From Pseudarthrobacter sp. Fe7 (GTDB lineage Bacteria; Actinomycetota; Actinomycetes; Actinomycetales; Micrococcaceae), in NCBI GenBank assembly GCA_024372495.1, contig CP099977.1, positions 1,922,001 through 1,986,000 on the forward strand: 64,000 bases of DNA, written 5' to 3'. The translations under genes and the position numbers were made by a program. Every line of letters begins with the position of its first letter. Position 1 is the first letter of the stretch. This document shows positions 9,020 to 20,662 of the stretch, one piece after another. The notes under the pieces were generated by a model. The model was given only the letters and a program-made list of their open reading frames with translations, had not been told where the DNA came from and did no database searches.

Positions 9020-10602
9020 ATGATCAGCGCCTACACCGGAACGCAGGTCCGGGCCGCCGAACAACCCCTCCTGGCCGCCGGGTTGGGGGACGTGCTCATG
9101 CAGCGCGCCGCGCACGGGCTGGCCACCGCCGTCGTCAATGAACTCAAGTCCCGCCGCGGCCGCCTGGGCGGTTCGCGTGTCGTAGTGCTGGCCGGCACGG
9201 GCAACAACGGCGGTGACGGCCTGTTTGCCGGCGCTTTCCTGGCCGCCCGCGGAATGCGTACGACGGCGGTGCTCACCGGGGATGGCGCCCACCCGGCCGG
9301 CTTGGCCGCATTTGAGCGCGCCGGCGGCAGGGTGCAACAGCTCACCGAGGCGGCACTTCCGGGACTGGCGGACGAAGCCGCCCGGGCCGACGTCGTGATT
9401 GATGCCGTGCTGGGAACCGGAGCCAGGGGCGGCCTGCAGGGGAGTACCGCGGACCTGGTCCGGGCGGTCACTGACGCACCCCGTCACGGTCTTGTGGTGG
9501 CCTGCGACCTTCCCAGCGGCGTCGACGCGGACAGCGGTGAGGCCAGCGCTCCGGTCCTGCCGGCCGACCTGACCGTGACGTTCGGCGGCGCGAAAGCCGG
9601 CCTGCTGGCCGACCCCGGTGCCAACCATGCCGGGCGCGTGCTGGTAGTGCCGATCGGGATCGAGGAGCACCTGCCGCAGCCTTCGCTGCGCCGCCTGGAG
9701 GGTACCGACATGGCCGGCCTCCTCCCGCGCCCTGCCCGGCGCGCCCAAAAGTACTCCCGCGGCGTGCTGGGAGTGGTGGCAGGCTCCGAGGATTACCCCG
9801 GCGCGGCAGTCCTTGCCTGCCGGGGCGCGCTGGCAGCGGGGGTGGGTATGGTGCGGTACCTGGGGCCGCCGGCGGTGGCCGACCTGGTCCGCCAGTACTG
9901 CCCGGAGGTTGTCTGCAGCACGGGAACCGTGGGGAAAACCGCGTACAGGCCTGGCTGGTGGGCTCCGGCATGGGACCGCACCACCACGAACAGCTGACCC
10001 GTGCACGGGACGCGATTGCATCGGACCTTCCCGTGGTGGCCGACGCCGGTGCGCTGCCGGCATTGCCCGCCATGCTCGCCCCGCACGTGGTCCTGACGCC
10101 GCACGCCGGGGAGCCTCGCCTCACTGTTCCACCGCCTGGGCCGCGGAGAGGACCGGGAAGCAGTGGAAGCCGGAACGCTCCCCGCCGTCCGCCACGCGGC
10201 CGAGCGCACCGGGGCCACCGTCCTCCTCAAGGGCGCCACCACGCTCGTGGCCGCACCGTGGGGGACCACCTTCAGCCAGGCGGACGGTACCCCTGGCTCG
10301 CCACTGCCGGCAGCGGGGACGTCCTGGCCGGCGTCATCGGTGCGCTGCTCGCCCGGGCAGGATCCGACGTCGGCCGCTTCAGTGCGGCGGGCATCGCTGC
10401 GGACGCGCGGTGGGCCGCCCTCGCCGCGCTTGGGGCCGCCCTGCATGGCCAGGCCGGGAGGGCGGCCTCGGAGGCCGTGTCCGGTGGGCCGATCACCGCA
10501 GGCGGCATTGCGGATGCCCTACCCGAAATCTGGGGTAAAGTCAGCATGCTTAGTAACTATGGAGCCTGGAAACGTAATAGTCACAGCCAACCACTACGGT
10601 AG
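9020..10602 (+). CDS. nnr: Bifunctional NAD(P)H-hydrate repair enzyme (epimerase / ADP-dependent dehydratase)
   Basis: The protein repairs hydrated NAD(P)H. Residues 1 to about 215 form the YjeF N-terminal epimerase (GTGNNGGDGLFAGAFLAA; DLPSGVDADSG); the rest is the ribokinase-like dehydratase (RRAQKYSRGVLGVVAG; GSGMGPHH; TPHAGE; ATAGSGDVLAGVIGALLA). The frame is broken three times as given: one base missing in the GGGGAAAA run 9931-9938, one C inserted in GAGCCTC 10111-10117, and one C missing in the run 10290-10293. Corrected, it runs about 526 residues. A further GAGCCTG at 10562-10568 leaves the stop uncertain (10602 or 10609). Same fusion and position after acpS as in many actinobacteria. 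Confidence 0.92.
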
Positions 10603-10671
10603 GCATTAGTTCGCACCAGCAGTAGGGGCGTTCAAATGCCGTCTGCTGCTGACCAAATAATGAGGAGCACG

Positions 10672-12913
10672 ATGGAAGTCTGGCCTGGAACCGCCTACCC
10701 GCTGGGAGCTACCTTTGACGGCACCGGCACCAATTTCGCCCTGTTCAGCGAACGGGCGGAGCGGGTCGAACTCTGCCTCCTGGCCGGCGACTTGACCGAA
10801 ACCCGGATCGAGCTGACTGAAGTGGACGGCTATGTGTGGCACTGCTACCTGCCCCACATCCAGCCCGGCCAAAAGTACGGCTACCGGGTGCACGGCCCCT
10901 ACGACCCCGCCAGCGGTGACCGCTTCAACCCGAACAAGCTGCTGATGGACCCCTACGCCAAAGCCATCCAAGGCCAGATCGACTGGGATCCCGCGCTGTT
11001 CTCCTACGAATTCGGCGACCCCGATTCCCGCAATGACGCCGACTCGGCGGCGCACACCATGCACGGCGTGGTCATCAACCCGTTCTTCGAGTGGGACGGG
11101 GACCGCCAGCTGAAGATCCCCTACCACGAGTCCGTCATCTACGAAGCCCACGTCAAGGGCCTCACCGAGCCTGCACCCGGAAATCCCCGAAGAGCAGCGC
11201 GGCACCTACGCCGGCGTGGCGCACCCCGCAGTCATCGAGCACATGAAGAAGCTCGGCGTCACCGCCATTGAGCTCATGCCCGTTCACCAGTTCGTCAACG
11301 ACGGCACCCTGGAGGAGAAGGGCCTCAACAACTACTGGGGCTACAACACCATTGGCTTCTTCGCGCCGCAGAACACGTACAGCGCCACCGGCGACGTGGG
11401 GCACCAGGTCCAGGAATTCAAGGCCATGGTCCGCGACCTGCACCGTGCCGGCATCGAAGTGATCCTTGACGTCGTCTACAACCACACGGCCGAAGGCAAC
11501 CACCTGGGCCCCACGCTGTCCTTCAAGGGCATCGACAACCAGGCCTACTACCGCCTGGTGGACAACGACCTCAAGCACTACATGGACTACACCGGCACCG
11601 GAAACTCGCTCAACGTGCGCCATCCGCACTCCCTGCAGCTGCTGATGGACTCCCTGCGATACTGGGTCACCGAGATGCACGTGGACGGCTTCCGCTTCGA
11701 CCTCGCCTCCACCCTGGCCCGCGAGTTCTACGACGTGGACAAGCTCTCCACCTTCTTCGAACTCATCCAGCAGGACCCGGTAGTCTCCCAGGTCAAGCTG
11801 ATCGCCGAGCCGTGGGACGTGGGCCCCGGCGGCTACCAGGTGGGCAATTTCCCGCCGCAGTGGACCGAGTGGAACGGCAAGTTCCGCGACACCGTCCGCG
11901 ACTTCTGGCGCGGCGAGCCCTCCACCCTGGGCGAGTTCGCGTCCCGCCTGACCGGCTCCGCGGACCTGTACGAAAGCTCTGCCCGGCGTCCCGTGGCCTC
12001 GATCAACTTCGTCACCGCCCACGACGGCTTCACCATGCGGGACCTGGTTTCCTACAACGAGAAGCACAACGATGCCAACGGCGAGGGCAACAACGACGGC
12101 GAATCGCACAACAGGTCGTGGAACTGCGGCGTGGAAGGCGACACGGACGACGAAACCGTGTTGGCCATGCGCGCCCGCCAGCAGCGGAACTTCATCGGCA
12201 CGCTGCTGCTCTCGCAGGGCGTGCCCATGCTGTTGCACGGTGACGAGCTCGGCCGCACCCAGCAGGGCAACAACAACACCTACTGCCAGGACTCCGAGCT
12301 CAGCTGGATCCACTGGGAAGCCATGGACCAGCCGCTGGTGGAGTTCACCGCCTTCGTTAACAAACTCAGGCACGACCACCCCACGTTCCGCCGCAGCCGC
12401 TTCTTTGACGGCCGCCCGGTCCGCCGTGGTGAAGGCGAGAAGCTGCCGGACATCGTCTGGCTGAAGACCGACGGCACCGAGATGCTGCCCGAGGACTGGG
12501 GGAGCGGCTTCGGCCGGACCATCGGCGTCTTCTACAACGGCGACGGTATCCAGGAAGTGGATTCACGCGGCCGCCGGATCACCGATGACAGCTTTATCAT
12601 GGCGTTCAACGCGCACGACGACGTGGTGGACTTCTGCCTGCCCGCCGATGAATACTCGCAGTACTGGGACGTCCAGTTCGACACCGCGGCGCAGGCCGAC
12701 GACTACGAACCGCTCAAGGCCGGCGCCACGCTGAAGCTTGAGGCCAAGTCGATGGTGGTGCTCCGCGCCTACTCCGGCCCCGAGGCAGAGGTTGACTACT
12801 CCGCCGCGGCCTCCCTGGCCTCCATGGCAGAGCATGAGGAGGCCCAGGAGGAGATGGTGGAGGCCCAGACCAAGGCCGCGGAAGCGAGCGAGGCAAAGGC
12901 GACCAAGGCATGA
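10672..12913 (+). CDS. glgX: Glycogen debranching enzyme
   Basis: GlgX cleaves alpha-1,6 branches of glycogen, releasing linear maltodextrins for TreY. The start ATG 10672 follows GAGGAG (10662-10667) at 4-nt spacing and is preferred to an upstream in-frame ATG at 10636. An N-terminal CBM48-like domain ([20 protein letters not shown]) precedes the GH13 barrel with [17 protein letters not shown] (nucleophile Asp), IAEPWD (acid/base Glu) and FVTAHDG. The C-terminal tail after about residue 700 is Ala/Glu/Lys-rich and low complexity. One extra C in GAGCCTG 11167-11173 breaks the frame; restored length is 746 residues. The stop overlaps the treY ATG by 4 bp. Confidence 0.95.
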
Positions 12914-15238
12914 GGACCCCGGTCTCCACGTACCGATTGCAGATCCGCACCAGCTTTACCTTGTTCGACGCCGCCGAGAAGGTTTCGTACCTGAAGGATC
13001 TCGGCGTGGACTGGGTGTACCTGTCGCCCATCCTCACCGCGGAGAAGGGCTCGGACCACGGCTATGACGTGACCGACCCTTCCGCCGTGGATCCGGACCG
13101 CGGCGGCCCGGAAGGCCTGCTGGCCCTCTCCAAGGCAGCCCGCGAGCACGGCATGGGCGTCCTGGTGGACATCGTGCCCAACCACGTGGGTGTGGCATCC
13201 CCGGCACAGAACCCCTGGTGGTGGTCCCTGCTCAAGGAAGGCCGCGAATCGCCGTACGCCGAGGCGTTCGACGTCGACTGGGACCTTGGCGGCGGAAAGG
13301 TCCGGCTGCCCATGCTGGGCTCGGACGCCGACCTGGACAAGCTCGAGATCAAGGACGGCGAAGTCCGCTACTACGACCACCGGTTTCCGCTGGCCGAGGG
13401 CACCTACAGCGACGGCGACTCCCCGCAGGACGTCCACAGCCGCCAGCATTACCAGCTAATGGACTGGCGCCGTGCCGATGCCGAGCTGAATTACCGGCGG
13501 TTCTTCGCTGTCACCACCCTGGCAGGCATCCGGGTGGAAGATCCGGCGGTCTTCGAGAAGGCCCATGCGGAGGTGGGCCGCTGGTTCAGCGACGGCCTGG
13601 TGGACGGGCTGCGCGTGGATCACCCGGACGGACTGGCTGATCCCGCCGGCTACCTCCGCTGGCTCAAGGACCTCAGCGGCGGCGCGTACATCCTGGTGGA
13701 GAAGATCCTTGAACCCGGCGAGGTGCTGCCCCAGGAGTTTGCCTGCGAAGGCACCACCGGCTACGACGCCCTCGCGGACGTGGACCGGGTCTTCGTAGAC
13801 CCGGCCGGGCAGGCCGCCCTGGACAAGCTGGACGCTTCACTGCGGGGAACTTCCGAACCCGCGGACTACGCCGAGATGATCCGCGGCACCAAGCGCATGA
13901 TCGCCGATGGCATCCTGCGCTCCGAGGTGCTGCGCCTGGCACGGCTCGTTCCCGAATCCCACGGGATCACAGTGGACCAGGCCGCCGATGCCATCGCAGA
14001 GATCATCGCATCCTTCCCGGTGTACCGGTCCTACCTGCCGGTGGGCGCCGACGTCCTCAAGGAAGCATGCGAGTCCGCCGCGGCGCACCGGCCGGACCTG
14101 GAAGTGGCGGTGGGGACCCTCCTTCCGCTGCTGCTGGACCCGGCCAACCCCATCGCCATCCGGTTCCAGCAAACCTCCGGCATGGTTATGGCCAAGGGCG
14201 TGGAGGACACCGCGTTCTATCGCTACACACGCCTGGGCACCCTGACCGAGGTGGGTGCCGAGCCCACCGAGTTTGCCGTGTCCCCGGAGGAATTCCACCA
14301 GCGGATGCGCCGGCGGCAGGACGAGTTGCCGCTGTCCATGACGACTATGTCCACCCACGACACCAAGCGCAGCGAAGACGCCCGGGCACGGATCTCCGTT
14401 ATCGCCGAGCCTGCCGCAGGAATGGGCGGAAACGCTGGAGGCGCTCCGGAGCCTGGCTCCCATTCCGGACGGTCCGTACGAGAACCTGCTGTGGCAGGCC
14501 ATCGTCGGGGCCTGGCCGGCAAGCCGGGAACGGTTGCAGGGCTATGCGGAAAAGGCGGCCCGGGAGGCCGGCAACTCCACCAAGTGGACCGACCCCATTC
14601 AGGAATTCGAGGCCCAGGTGAAGGCTGCCGTTGATGCAGTCTTCGACGACGCCAAGGTTGGCGGCGTGGTCACGGACTTCGTGGCCCGCATCGACGCCTA
14701 CTCCGCCGCCAATTCGGTATCCGCCAAGCTGGTCCAGTTGACCATGCCCGGTGTGCCCGATGTGTACCAGGGCAGCGAGTTCTGGGAACGGTCGCTCACG
14801 GATCCGGACAACCGCCGGCCCGTGGACTTCGCGGCACGGCAGGCAGAGCTGGCAAAGCTCGACGCCGGCACCTTGCCGGACACGGGCACAGAGGCCAGCA
14901 AGCTGCTGGTCACCTCGCGGGCCCTGCGCCTGCGCCGCGACCGTCCGGAGCTGTTCCAGGGCTACGCCCCGGTGACGGCCACCGGTGCGGCGGCCGGGCA
15001 CCTGCTCGCGTTTAGCCGCGGAACCGATGCCTCCTCCGGCGCCCTGACGCTTGCCACCCGGCTCCCCGCCGGACTGGAAGCAGCCGGCGGGTGGCGGGAC
15101 ACCGCCGTCGACCTTTCCACTGCCATGCGCGACGAACTTACCGGTGCCGGCTACGGGCCGGGCCGGGTTTCGGTGGCAGAGGTCCTGGGTACCTACCCCG
15201 TGGCCTTGCTGGTACCCGCGGATGGAGAAAAAGCATGA
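12910..15238 (+). CDS. treY: Maltooligosyl trehalose synthase
   Basis: TreY rearranges the reducing end of maltodextrins to an alpha,alpha-1,1 linkage. It begins with the family opening STYRLQI, then [16 protein letters not shown] and the catalytic [14 protein letters not shown] with LVEKIL. The large insertions into the GH13 barrel that are typical of TreY are present. An extra C in GAGCCTG 14407-14413 breaks the frame; corrected length is 775 residues. It overlaps glgX upstream (ATGA) and treZ downstream (ATGA), so translation is coupled along the operon. Confidence 0.96.
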
Positions 15239-17006
15239 CCCTGGTCAACGTTGGCCCCGAGCGCTTTGATGTGTGGGCCCCGGACGTTTCCTCGGTGGTG
15301 CTGTTGGCCGACGGCCGGCAGTACCCCATGCAGAAGAAGGAGACGGAACCGGGATCCGAAGGATGGTGGACGGCACCTGACGCCCCGGCGGACGGTGACG
15401 TGGACTACGGCTACCTGCTGGACGGGGACACCACCCCCACCCCGGACCCCCGGTCCCGCCGGCTTCCCGCCGGGGTACACGAACAGTCCCGGACCTACGA
15501 TCCCGCCGCGTACGCGTGGCAGGATTCCGGCTGGCGCGGTAAGCACCTGCAGGGTGCTGTCATCTACGAACTGCACGTCGGCACCTTCACGCCCGAAGGA
15601 ACCCTGGACGCTGCCTTGGCGAAGCTGGGCTATCTGGTGGACCTGGGCATCGACTTCGTGGAGCCTGCTGCCGGTCAACGGCTTCAACGGGACGCACAAC
15701 TGGGGTTACGACGGCGTCCAGTGGTACGCCGTGCACGAAGGCTACGGCGGCCCGGCTGCCTACCAGCGGTTCGTAGACGCCGCCCACGCAGCAGGCCTGG
15801 GAGTCATCCAGGACGTGGTCTACAACCACCTGGGACCCAGCGGAAACTACCTCCCCAAGTTCGGCCCGTACCTGAATCAGGGCGACGCCAACACTTGGGG
15901 CGACTCCGTGAACCTCGACGGTCCCGGCTCGGACGTGGTGCGGGAATACATCCTGGACAACGCCGCACTCTGGCTGCGCGACTACCACGTTGACGGGCTG
16001 CGCCTCGATGCCGTGCATGCGCTGCGCGACGAACGGGCCGTGCACATCCTGGAGGAACTGGGGGCTTTGGGCGACGCTGTTGCGGCTGAAACCGGGCTGC
16101 CCAAGACCCTCATTGCCGAGTCCGACCTCAACGATCCGAGGCTGATCTATCCCAGGGATGCCAACGGGTACGGACTGGCCGGGCAGTGGAGCGATGACTT
16201 CCACCACGCGGTGCACGTCAACGTCAGCGGTGAAGCCACCGGCTACTACTCGGACTTCGAATCCCTGGCCGTGCTGGCCAAGGTGCTGAAGGACGGGTTC
16301 CTCCACGACGGCAGCTACTCCAGCTTCCGCGGCCGGCACCACGGGCGGCCCATCAACGCCTCGCTGGTCCCCCCGGCGGCGCTGGTGGTCTGCAACCAGA
16401 ACCACGACCAGATCGGCAACCGGGCCACGGGGGACAGGCTCTCGCAGTCCCTGTCCTACGGGCAGCTGGCCGTGGCCGCAGTCCTCACGCTGAGCTCCCC
16501 GTTCACGCCCATGCTGTTCATGGGCGAGGAATACGGCGCCTCCACACCGTGGCAGTTCTTCACCTCCCACCCCGAACCGGAGGCTCGGAAAGGCCACCGC
16601 GGAAGGTCGCATCAGGGAGTTCGAACGCATGGGGTGGGATCCCGCCGTCGTGCCTGACCCGCAGGACCCGGAAACCTTCCGCCGGTCCAAGCTGGACTGG
16701 GCCGAGGCCGCCACCGGAGACCACGCGCGGCTCCTGGAGCTGTACCGGTCGCTGACGGCGCTGCGCCGCTCACATCCGGACCTGGCGGAGCCCGGCTTTG
16801 GCGGGACGGACGTTTCGTTCGACGACGACGCCGGGTGGCTGCGGTTCCGGCGCGGATCCGTTGAGGTGCTGGTGAATTTCACCGACTCGAAGGTCCGGCT
16901 GGACGGTGCCTCCGGAAGTGTCCTGCTGGCCACCGATGAAGGGACCGGGCTGGACGGCGGGGCGCTGGCCCTGGCGCCCTGGAGCGCCGCGATCATCAAG
17001 TCCTGA
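15235..17006 (+). CDS. treZ: Maltooligosyl trehalose trehalohydrolase
   Basis: TreZ releases trehalose from the TreY product, completing conversion of glycogen to trehalose. It has an N-terminal CBM48-like domain ([14 protein letters not shown]), [14 protein letters not shown], the catalytic [11 protein letters not shown] and LIAESDLND, then QNHDQIGNR. Two base insertions break it: GAGCCTG 15661-15667 and GAGGCTC 16580-16586. The corrected length is 589 residues. The start ATG 15235 overlaps the treY stop by 4 bp. A strong terminator follows, closing the operon. Confidence 0.96.
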
Positions 17007-17013
17007 ATCTGGA

Positions 17014-17050
17014 GTTACGCCGGGGACCACAAGTCCCCGGCGTAACTTTC
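17014..17050 (+). terminator. Terminator of the glgX-treY-treZ operon
   Basis: GTTACGCCGGGGAC (17014-17027) pairs perfectly with GTCCCCGGCGTAAC (17033-17046), followed by TTTC. Confidence 0.9.
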
Positions 17051-17109
17051 TTCTGAGCGCTAACACCCCCAACGTGTAGCGCGGGTCACAAAGTGGCAGG
17101 ATGGTACGT

Positions 17110-18151
17110 ATGACTTATTCAGCAGCGGACAACCGCTACGAATCCATGCCCTACCGCCGCGTGGGCCGCAGCGGGCTCAAGCTCCCGGCCATCTCCCTGG
17201 GCCTGTGGCACAACTTCGGCGACGACAAGCGCTTCGAGGAACAGCGGGACATCCTCCGCCGTGCCTTCGACCTTGGCGTCAACCACTTCGACCTCGCCAA
17301 CAACTACGGGCCGCCGGACGGATCAGCGGAAACGAACTTCGGCCGGCACCTGCGGGACGACTTCAAGCCGTACCGCGACGAGCCTGGTCATCTCCACCAA
17401 GGCCGGCTACTACATGTGGCCCGGCCCGTACGGCGAGTGGGGTTCCCGCAAGTACCTGATCTCCAGCCTGGACCAGTCCCTGCAGCGCATGGGCCTTGAC
17501 TACGTGGACATCTTCTACAGCCACCGGCCCGACCCCGAAACGCCCATGGAAGAAACCATGGGCGCCCTGGATTACGCCGTCCGTTCGGGCAAAGCACTCT
17601 ACGCCGGCATCTCTTCATACACCCCCGAACAGACCCTCGAGGCCGCCCGCATCCTCAAGGACCTCGGTACGCCGCTGCTGATCCACCAGCCCAGCTACTC
17701 CATGCTCAACCGCTGGACGGAGGACGGCTCACCGAACCTGTACGAGGTACTGGACCAGGTGGGCGCCGGATCCATCGCCTTCTCGCCCCTGGCTCAGGGG
17801 ATGCTCACGGACCGCTACCTGCACGGGATCCCGGAAGACTCCAGGGCGGCCAAGGCGCGTTTCCTCTCCGAGGACTCCATCACGGAGGAGAAGCTGGACC
17901 GGGTCCGCGGGCTGCGGAAGATTGCCGAGGACCGCGGGCAGTCCCTGGCCCAGATGGCCGTCGCCTGGATCCTGCGCGACCAGCCCAAGGGTTCACCGGT
18001 CACATCGGCACTGGTGGGCGCATCCAGTGTCCGGCAGTTGGAGGACACACTGTCCGCCATCAGCAACCTCAGCTTCTCCGATGAGGAACTGACGGCGATT
18101 GACGAATTCGCGGTGGAATCGGACATCAACCTCTGGAAGCAGAACGCCTGA
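17110..18151 (+). CDS. Aldo/keto reductase of the YghZ (L-glyceraldehyde-3-phosphate reductase) type
   Basis: An NADPH-dependent barrel enzyme. It carries the AKR catalytic tetrad: Asp and Tyr in DLANNYG, Lys in VISTKAG and His in FYSHRPD. The pattern YRRVGRSGLKLPAISLGLW with GYYMWPGPYGEWGSRKY is that of the YghZ/Kv-beta-like AKR14 branch, which reduces L-glyceraldehyde 3-phosphate and other reactive aldehydes. The frame is broken by an extra C in GAGCCTG 17380-17386; restored length is about 346 residues. ATG 17110 is preferred to 17101 because AGGATGG lies about 5 nt upstream. Followed by its own terminator; physiological substrate not certain. Confidence 0.88.
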
Positions 18152-18170
18152 CGGGCTTCGTTTTCATTAC

Positions 18171-18209
18171 ACAGCGGGACCGGCGGAACAACTGCCGGTC
18201 CCGCTGTGT
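18171..18209 (+). terminator. Terminator of the aldo/keto reductase gene
   Basis: ACAGCGGGACCGGC (18171-18184) pairs with GCCGGTCCCGCTGT (18194-18207) around a 9-nt loop. Confidence 0.85.
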
Positions 18210-18314
18210 TGGGTAGTATGAAAAGGCGCCGCGCGGCGCCAAGCCAGCCGGCCGCCGTCGTCCATTCCTCGGAGGCAAACCAGGCCGGCTGACGTTTGTC
18301 CCCAAAGGAGTTCT

Positions 18315-19401
18315 GTGTCTTCACATCCCATCCGTGTTGCAATCGTTGGCGTGGGCAACTGCGCCGCCTCCCTGGTGCAGGGCGTCCACTACTACAAGGA
18401 TGCCGATCCGGCGGAAACCATCCCGGGCCTGATGCACGTTGAGTTTGGCCAGTACCACGTAGGCGACGTTGAGTTCGTTGCCGCGTTCGATGTGGACGGC
18501 AAGAAGGTCGGTGTTGACCTTTCCGAAGCCATCCTGGCCAGCGAGAACAACACCATCAGGATCGCCGACGTGCCGCCCACCGGCGTCACCGTCCAGCGCG
18601 GCCACACCCTTGACGGCCTGGGCAAGTACTACCTCGAGACCATCGAGCAGTCCACCGAGGAGCCCGTGGACGTAGTCCAGGCCCTGAAGGACGCCAAGGC
18701 TGACGTGGTGGTCTGCTACCTGCCCGTGGGCTCCCAGCAGGCAGCCGAGTTCTACGCCCAGGCAGCCATCGACGCCGGCGTGGCGTTCGTCAACGCCCTG
18801 CCCGTGTTCATTGCCGGCACCAAGGCGTGGGCGGACAAGTTCACGGCCGCGGGCGTTCCGATCGTGGGCGATGACATCAAGAGCCAGATCGGTGCCACCA
18901 TCACGCACCGTGTGATGGCCAAGCTGTTCGAGGACCGCGGCGTGACCCTGGATCGGACCTACCAGCTGAACGTCGGCGGGAACATGGACTTCAAGAACAT
19001 GCTCGAGCGTGACCGGTTGGAGTCCAAGAAGATCTCCAAGACCCAGGCCGTGACCTCCAACGTTGAGGCCGAGCCTGGCCGCCAAAGATGTCCACATCGG
19101 CCCGTCCGACTACGTCCAGTGGCTCGATGACCGCAAGTGGGCGTTCGTCCGCCTCGAAGGCCGCAACTTCGGTGACGCCCCGGTGTCCCTGGAGTACAAG
19201 CTGGAGGTCTGGGACTCGCCCAACTCCGCCGGCGTGATCATCGACGCAATCCGTGCCGCGAAGATCGGCCTGGACCGCGGCATCGGCGGCCCGCTGCTCT
19301 CGGCGTCGAGCTACTTCATGAAGTCCCCGCCTGAGCAATTCAACGACGACCTCGCCCGCGAAAAAGTCGAAGCCTTCATCCGCGGCGACCTGGAGCGCTA
19401 A
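18315..19401 (+). CDS. ino1: Inositol-3-phosphate synthase
   Basis: Ino1 isomerises glucose-6-phosphate to inositol phosphate using NAD, supplying phosphatidylinositol and mycothiol. The sequence has the N-terminal dinucleotide site [28 protein letters not shown], and [12 protein letters not shown]. The GTG start at 18315 follows AAAGGAG (18304-18310) at 4-nt spacing. An extra C in GAGCCTG 19071-19077 breaks the frame; corrected length is 361 residues, as in mycobacterial Ino1. The 5' region contains GGCGCC repeats but no recognised regulator site. mshA, which uses the product, lies 3 kb downstream on the other strand. Confidence 0.96.
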
Positions 19402-19418
19402 ACCGCGCACGCATGTCG

Positions 19419-19455
19419 GACGCTCCCTCACCCCCGGGTGGGGGAGCGTCTTCCT
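19419..19455 (+). terminator. Terminator of ino1
   Basis: GACGCTCCC plus CACCC pair with GGGTG plus GGGAGCGTC (ends at 19450), followed by TTCCTTT. Confidence 0.85.
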
Positions 19456-19460
19456 TTAAC

Positions 19461-19507
19461 ACGCCCGCTCACCTTTGACGCGTTCTTCCCAAACGCCCGC
19501 TTACGTT
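19461..19507 (-). repeat. Two short repeats, 32-bp period, left side of the nuclease-like gene
   Basis: A 15-bp unit occurs at 19461-19475 and again at 19493-19507 (starts 32 bp apart). In reverse complement the units read AAGGTGAGCGGGCGT and AACGTAAGCGGGCGT, close variants of the three repeats at 20584-20662 but in inverse orientation. Confidence 0.8.
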
Positions 19508-19557
19508 TGACCTATCTCCGACCAAGATCGAACGGCGCGATCCTTCACCTGCATGGG

Positions 19558-20515
19558 TCACTTGTTGGCGAAGCCTGCCGCAACCACAGGATTGGCGGCG
19601 GAGTTCCTTATGGCATGCTTGACTCTCTTGAGCGCCGCAGCGAAGCCGTTGTCCTGATCGGTCTTGTCGACAATAATGACGGCCCAACCGGCACGTTCGA
19701 AGGCCTTGTCCCTGCGCCGATCGCTCCGTCGTTGCGGTTCTAAAAGGTGGTGGCCGCCATCGTACTGGATAGCAACTCTTTGCTGACGAAAGCCGAGGTC
19801 GGCGGATGGTGAGCGGGAGTCCGCCGGGCGAAGTTCAATCTGCGGCTCCGGTTCAGGAAGGCCAGCGTCCAGCATGGATAATCGAAGGAATGTCTCCGGC
19901 GCGGAGTCCGCCCCTACCCGCATCAGGTCCAGTGCCTGCCGGGCACGGACGACGCCCTGAAGATTTGGATGTCGGGCCACCAAATCCCGTAATTCCTCAA
20001 GTGTTGAGTAAGCGCCCTCCCTGCCCTCCAGTTCCGGTCGGGGTATCCGGATGAGTTGGTCTCCCATAGCCACCAAGTCGTTCAACGGGAGTTGCCGTGC
20101 CATGTCCAACCATGTCCGGCCCCTGGTGCTGAACCAAATTCCCTCCACGAACTCGATCTCGCCAGCCTTCGCAATGACCCGATGCCCGCAAATTCCTTTC
20201 CTTCGAGCCTCCGGGAAGGGCAGTGGGTTTGCTGAGGTGCAGTTCGTTGGAGTCCGATAGCCAAGGGGGCAGGAGGGAACTCCGGAGTCGAGCCGCAGTG
20301 ACATGTGAAATCCACGCCCCGGGCGTAGCCTCCGACAGGGCGCGGGCGGCCTCCTCCAGGCAGAAATCCCAACCAGCCGGACGGTAGAGCCCCCGGCTTA
20401 CGTGCTCAACATCTGTGCGTCGTAAGCGGTTGTATTCCAGCCCTGCGCGTCTGGAACTCTCGAGAGTGAATGGGCTGCCGGCCAGGTGGGCAGGTAGGGG
20501 CCTGTGGGATCGCAT
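19558..20515 (-). CDS. Protein with AbiEi-like N-terminal domain and DUF559-like nuclease domain
   Basis: As printed the gene is split, but removing one base in GAGCCTC 20205-20211 (minus strand GAGGCTC) joins both parts into a 318-residue protein. The N-terminus (RAGLEYNRLRRTDVEHVSRGLYRP) resembles the winged-helix domain of AbiEi-type antitoxins. The C-terminus (about 205-300) has RVGADSAPETFLR, ADLGFRQQRVAIQYDGGHH and DKAFERAGWAVIIV, matching the DUF559/Vsr-like PD-(D/E)XK fold. Substrate and role are unknown. It stands alone and is bracketed by short repeats in opposite orientation. Domain calls are by eye; a Vsr-type nuclease is likely, an AbiEi relation less so. Confidence 0.75.
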
Positions 20516-20553
20516 ACTGCATTTTCATGGAAAAAGCGGACATCCGTCTGGAG

Positions 20554-20562
20554 TTATCCACA
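20554..20562 (+). other. DnaA-box-like TTATCCACA
   Basis: A single exact TTATCCACA about 40 bp upstream of the nuclease-like gene. One copy alone does not make an origin and may be chance. Confidence 0.3.
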
Positions 20563-20583
20563 GGCGATCATTCAGGGCAGCCA

Positions 20584-20662
20584 AAGGTGAGCGGGGGTTT
20601 GGGAACTGGCGGTAGAAGGTGAGCGGGGGTTCTGACGGCGTCTGCCAAAGGTGAGCGGGGGT
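20584..20662 (+). repeat. Three short repeats with 32-bp period, right side of the nuclease-like gene
   Basis: AAGGTGAGCGGGGGT occurs identically at 20584-20598, 20616-20630 and 20648-20662, starts exactly 32 bp apart, separated by 17-bp spacers (the first begins TTGGGAA, as does the spacer in the left cluster read in reverse). The array ends at the fhs stop codon. Confidence 0.9.

Noticed and set aside
20554..20562. Replication origin based on a TTATCCACA box
   Set aside because: Only one box and no dnaA, dnaN or AT-rich unwinding region.
20584..20662. Possible mini-CRISPR (three identical repeats, equal spacers)
   Set aside because: The repeats are 15 bp and the spacers 17 bp, too short; a second inverted cluster exists and no cas genes are near.
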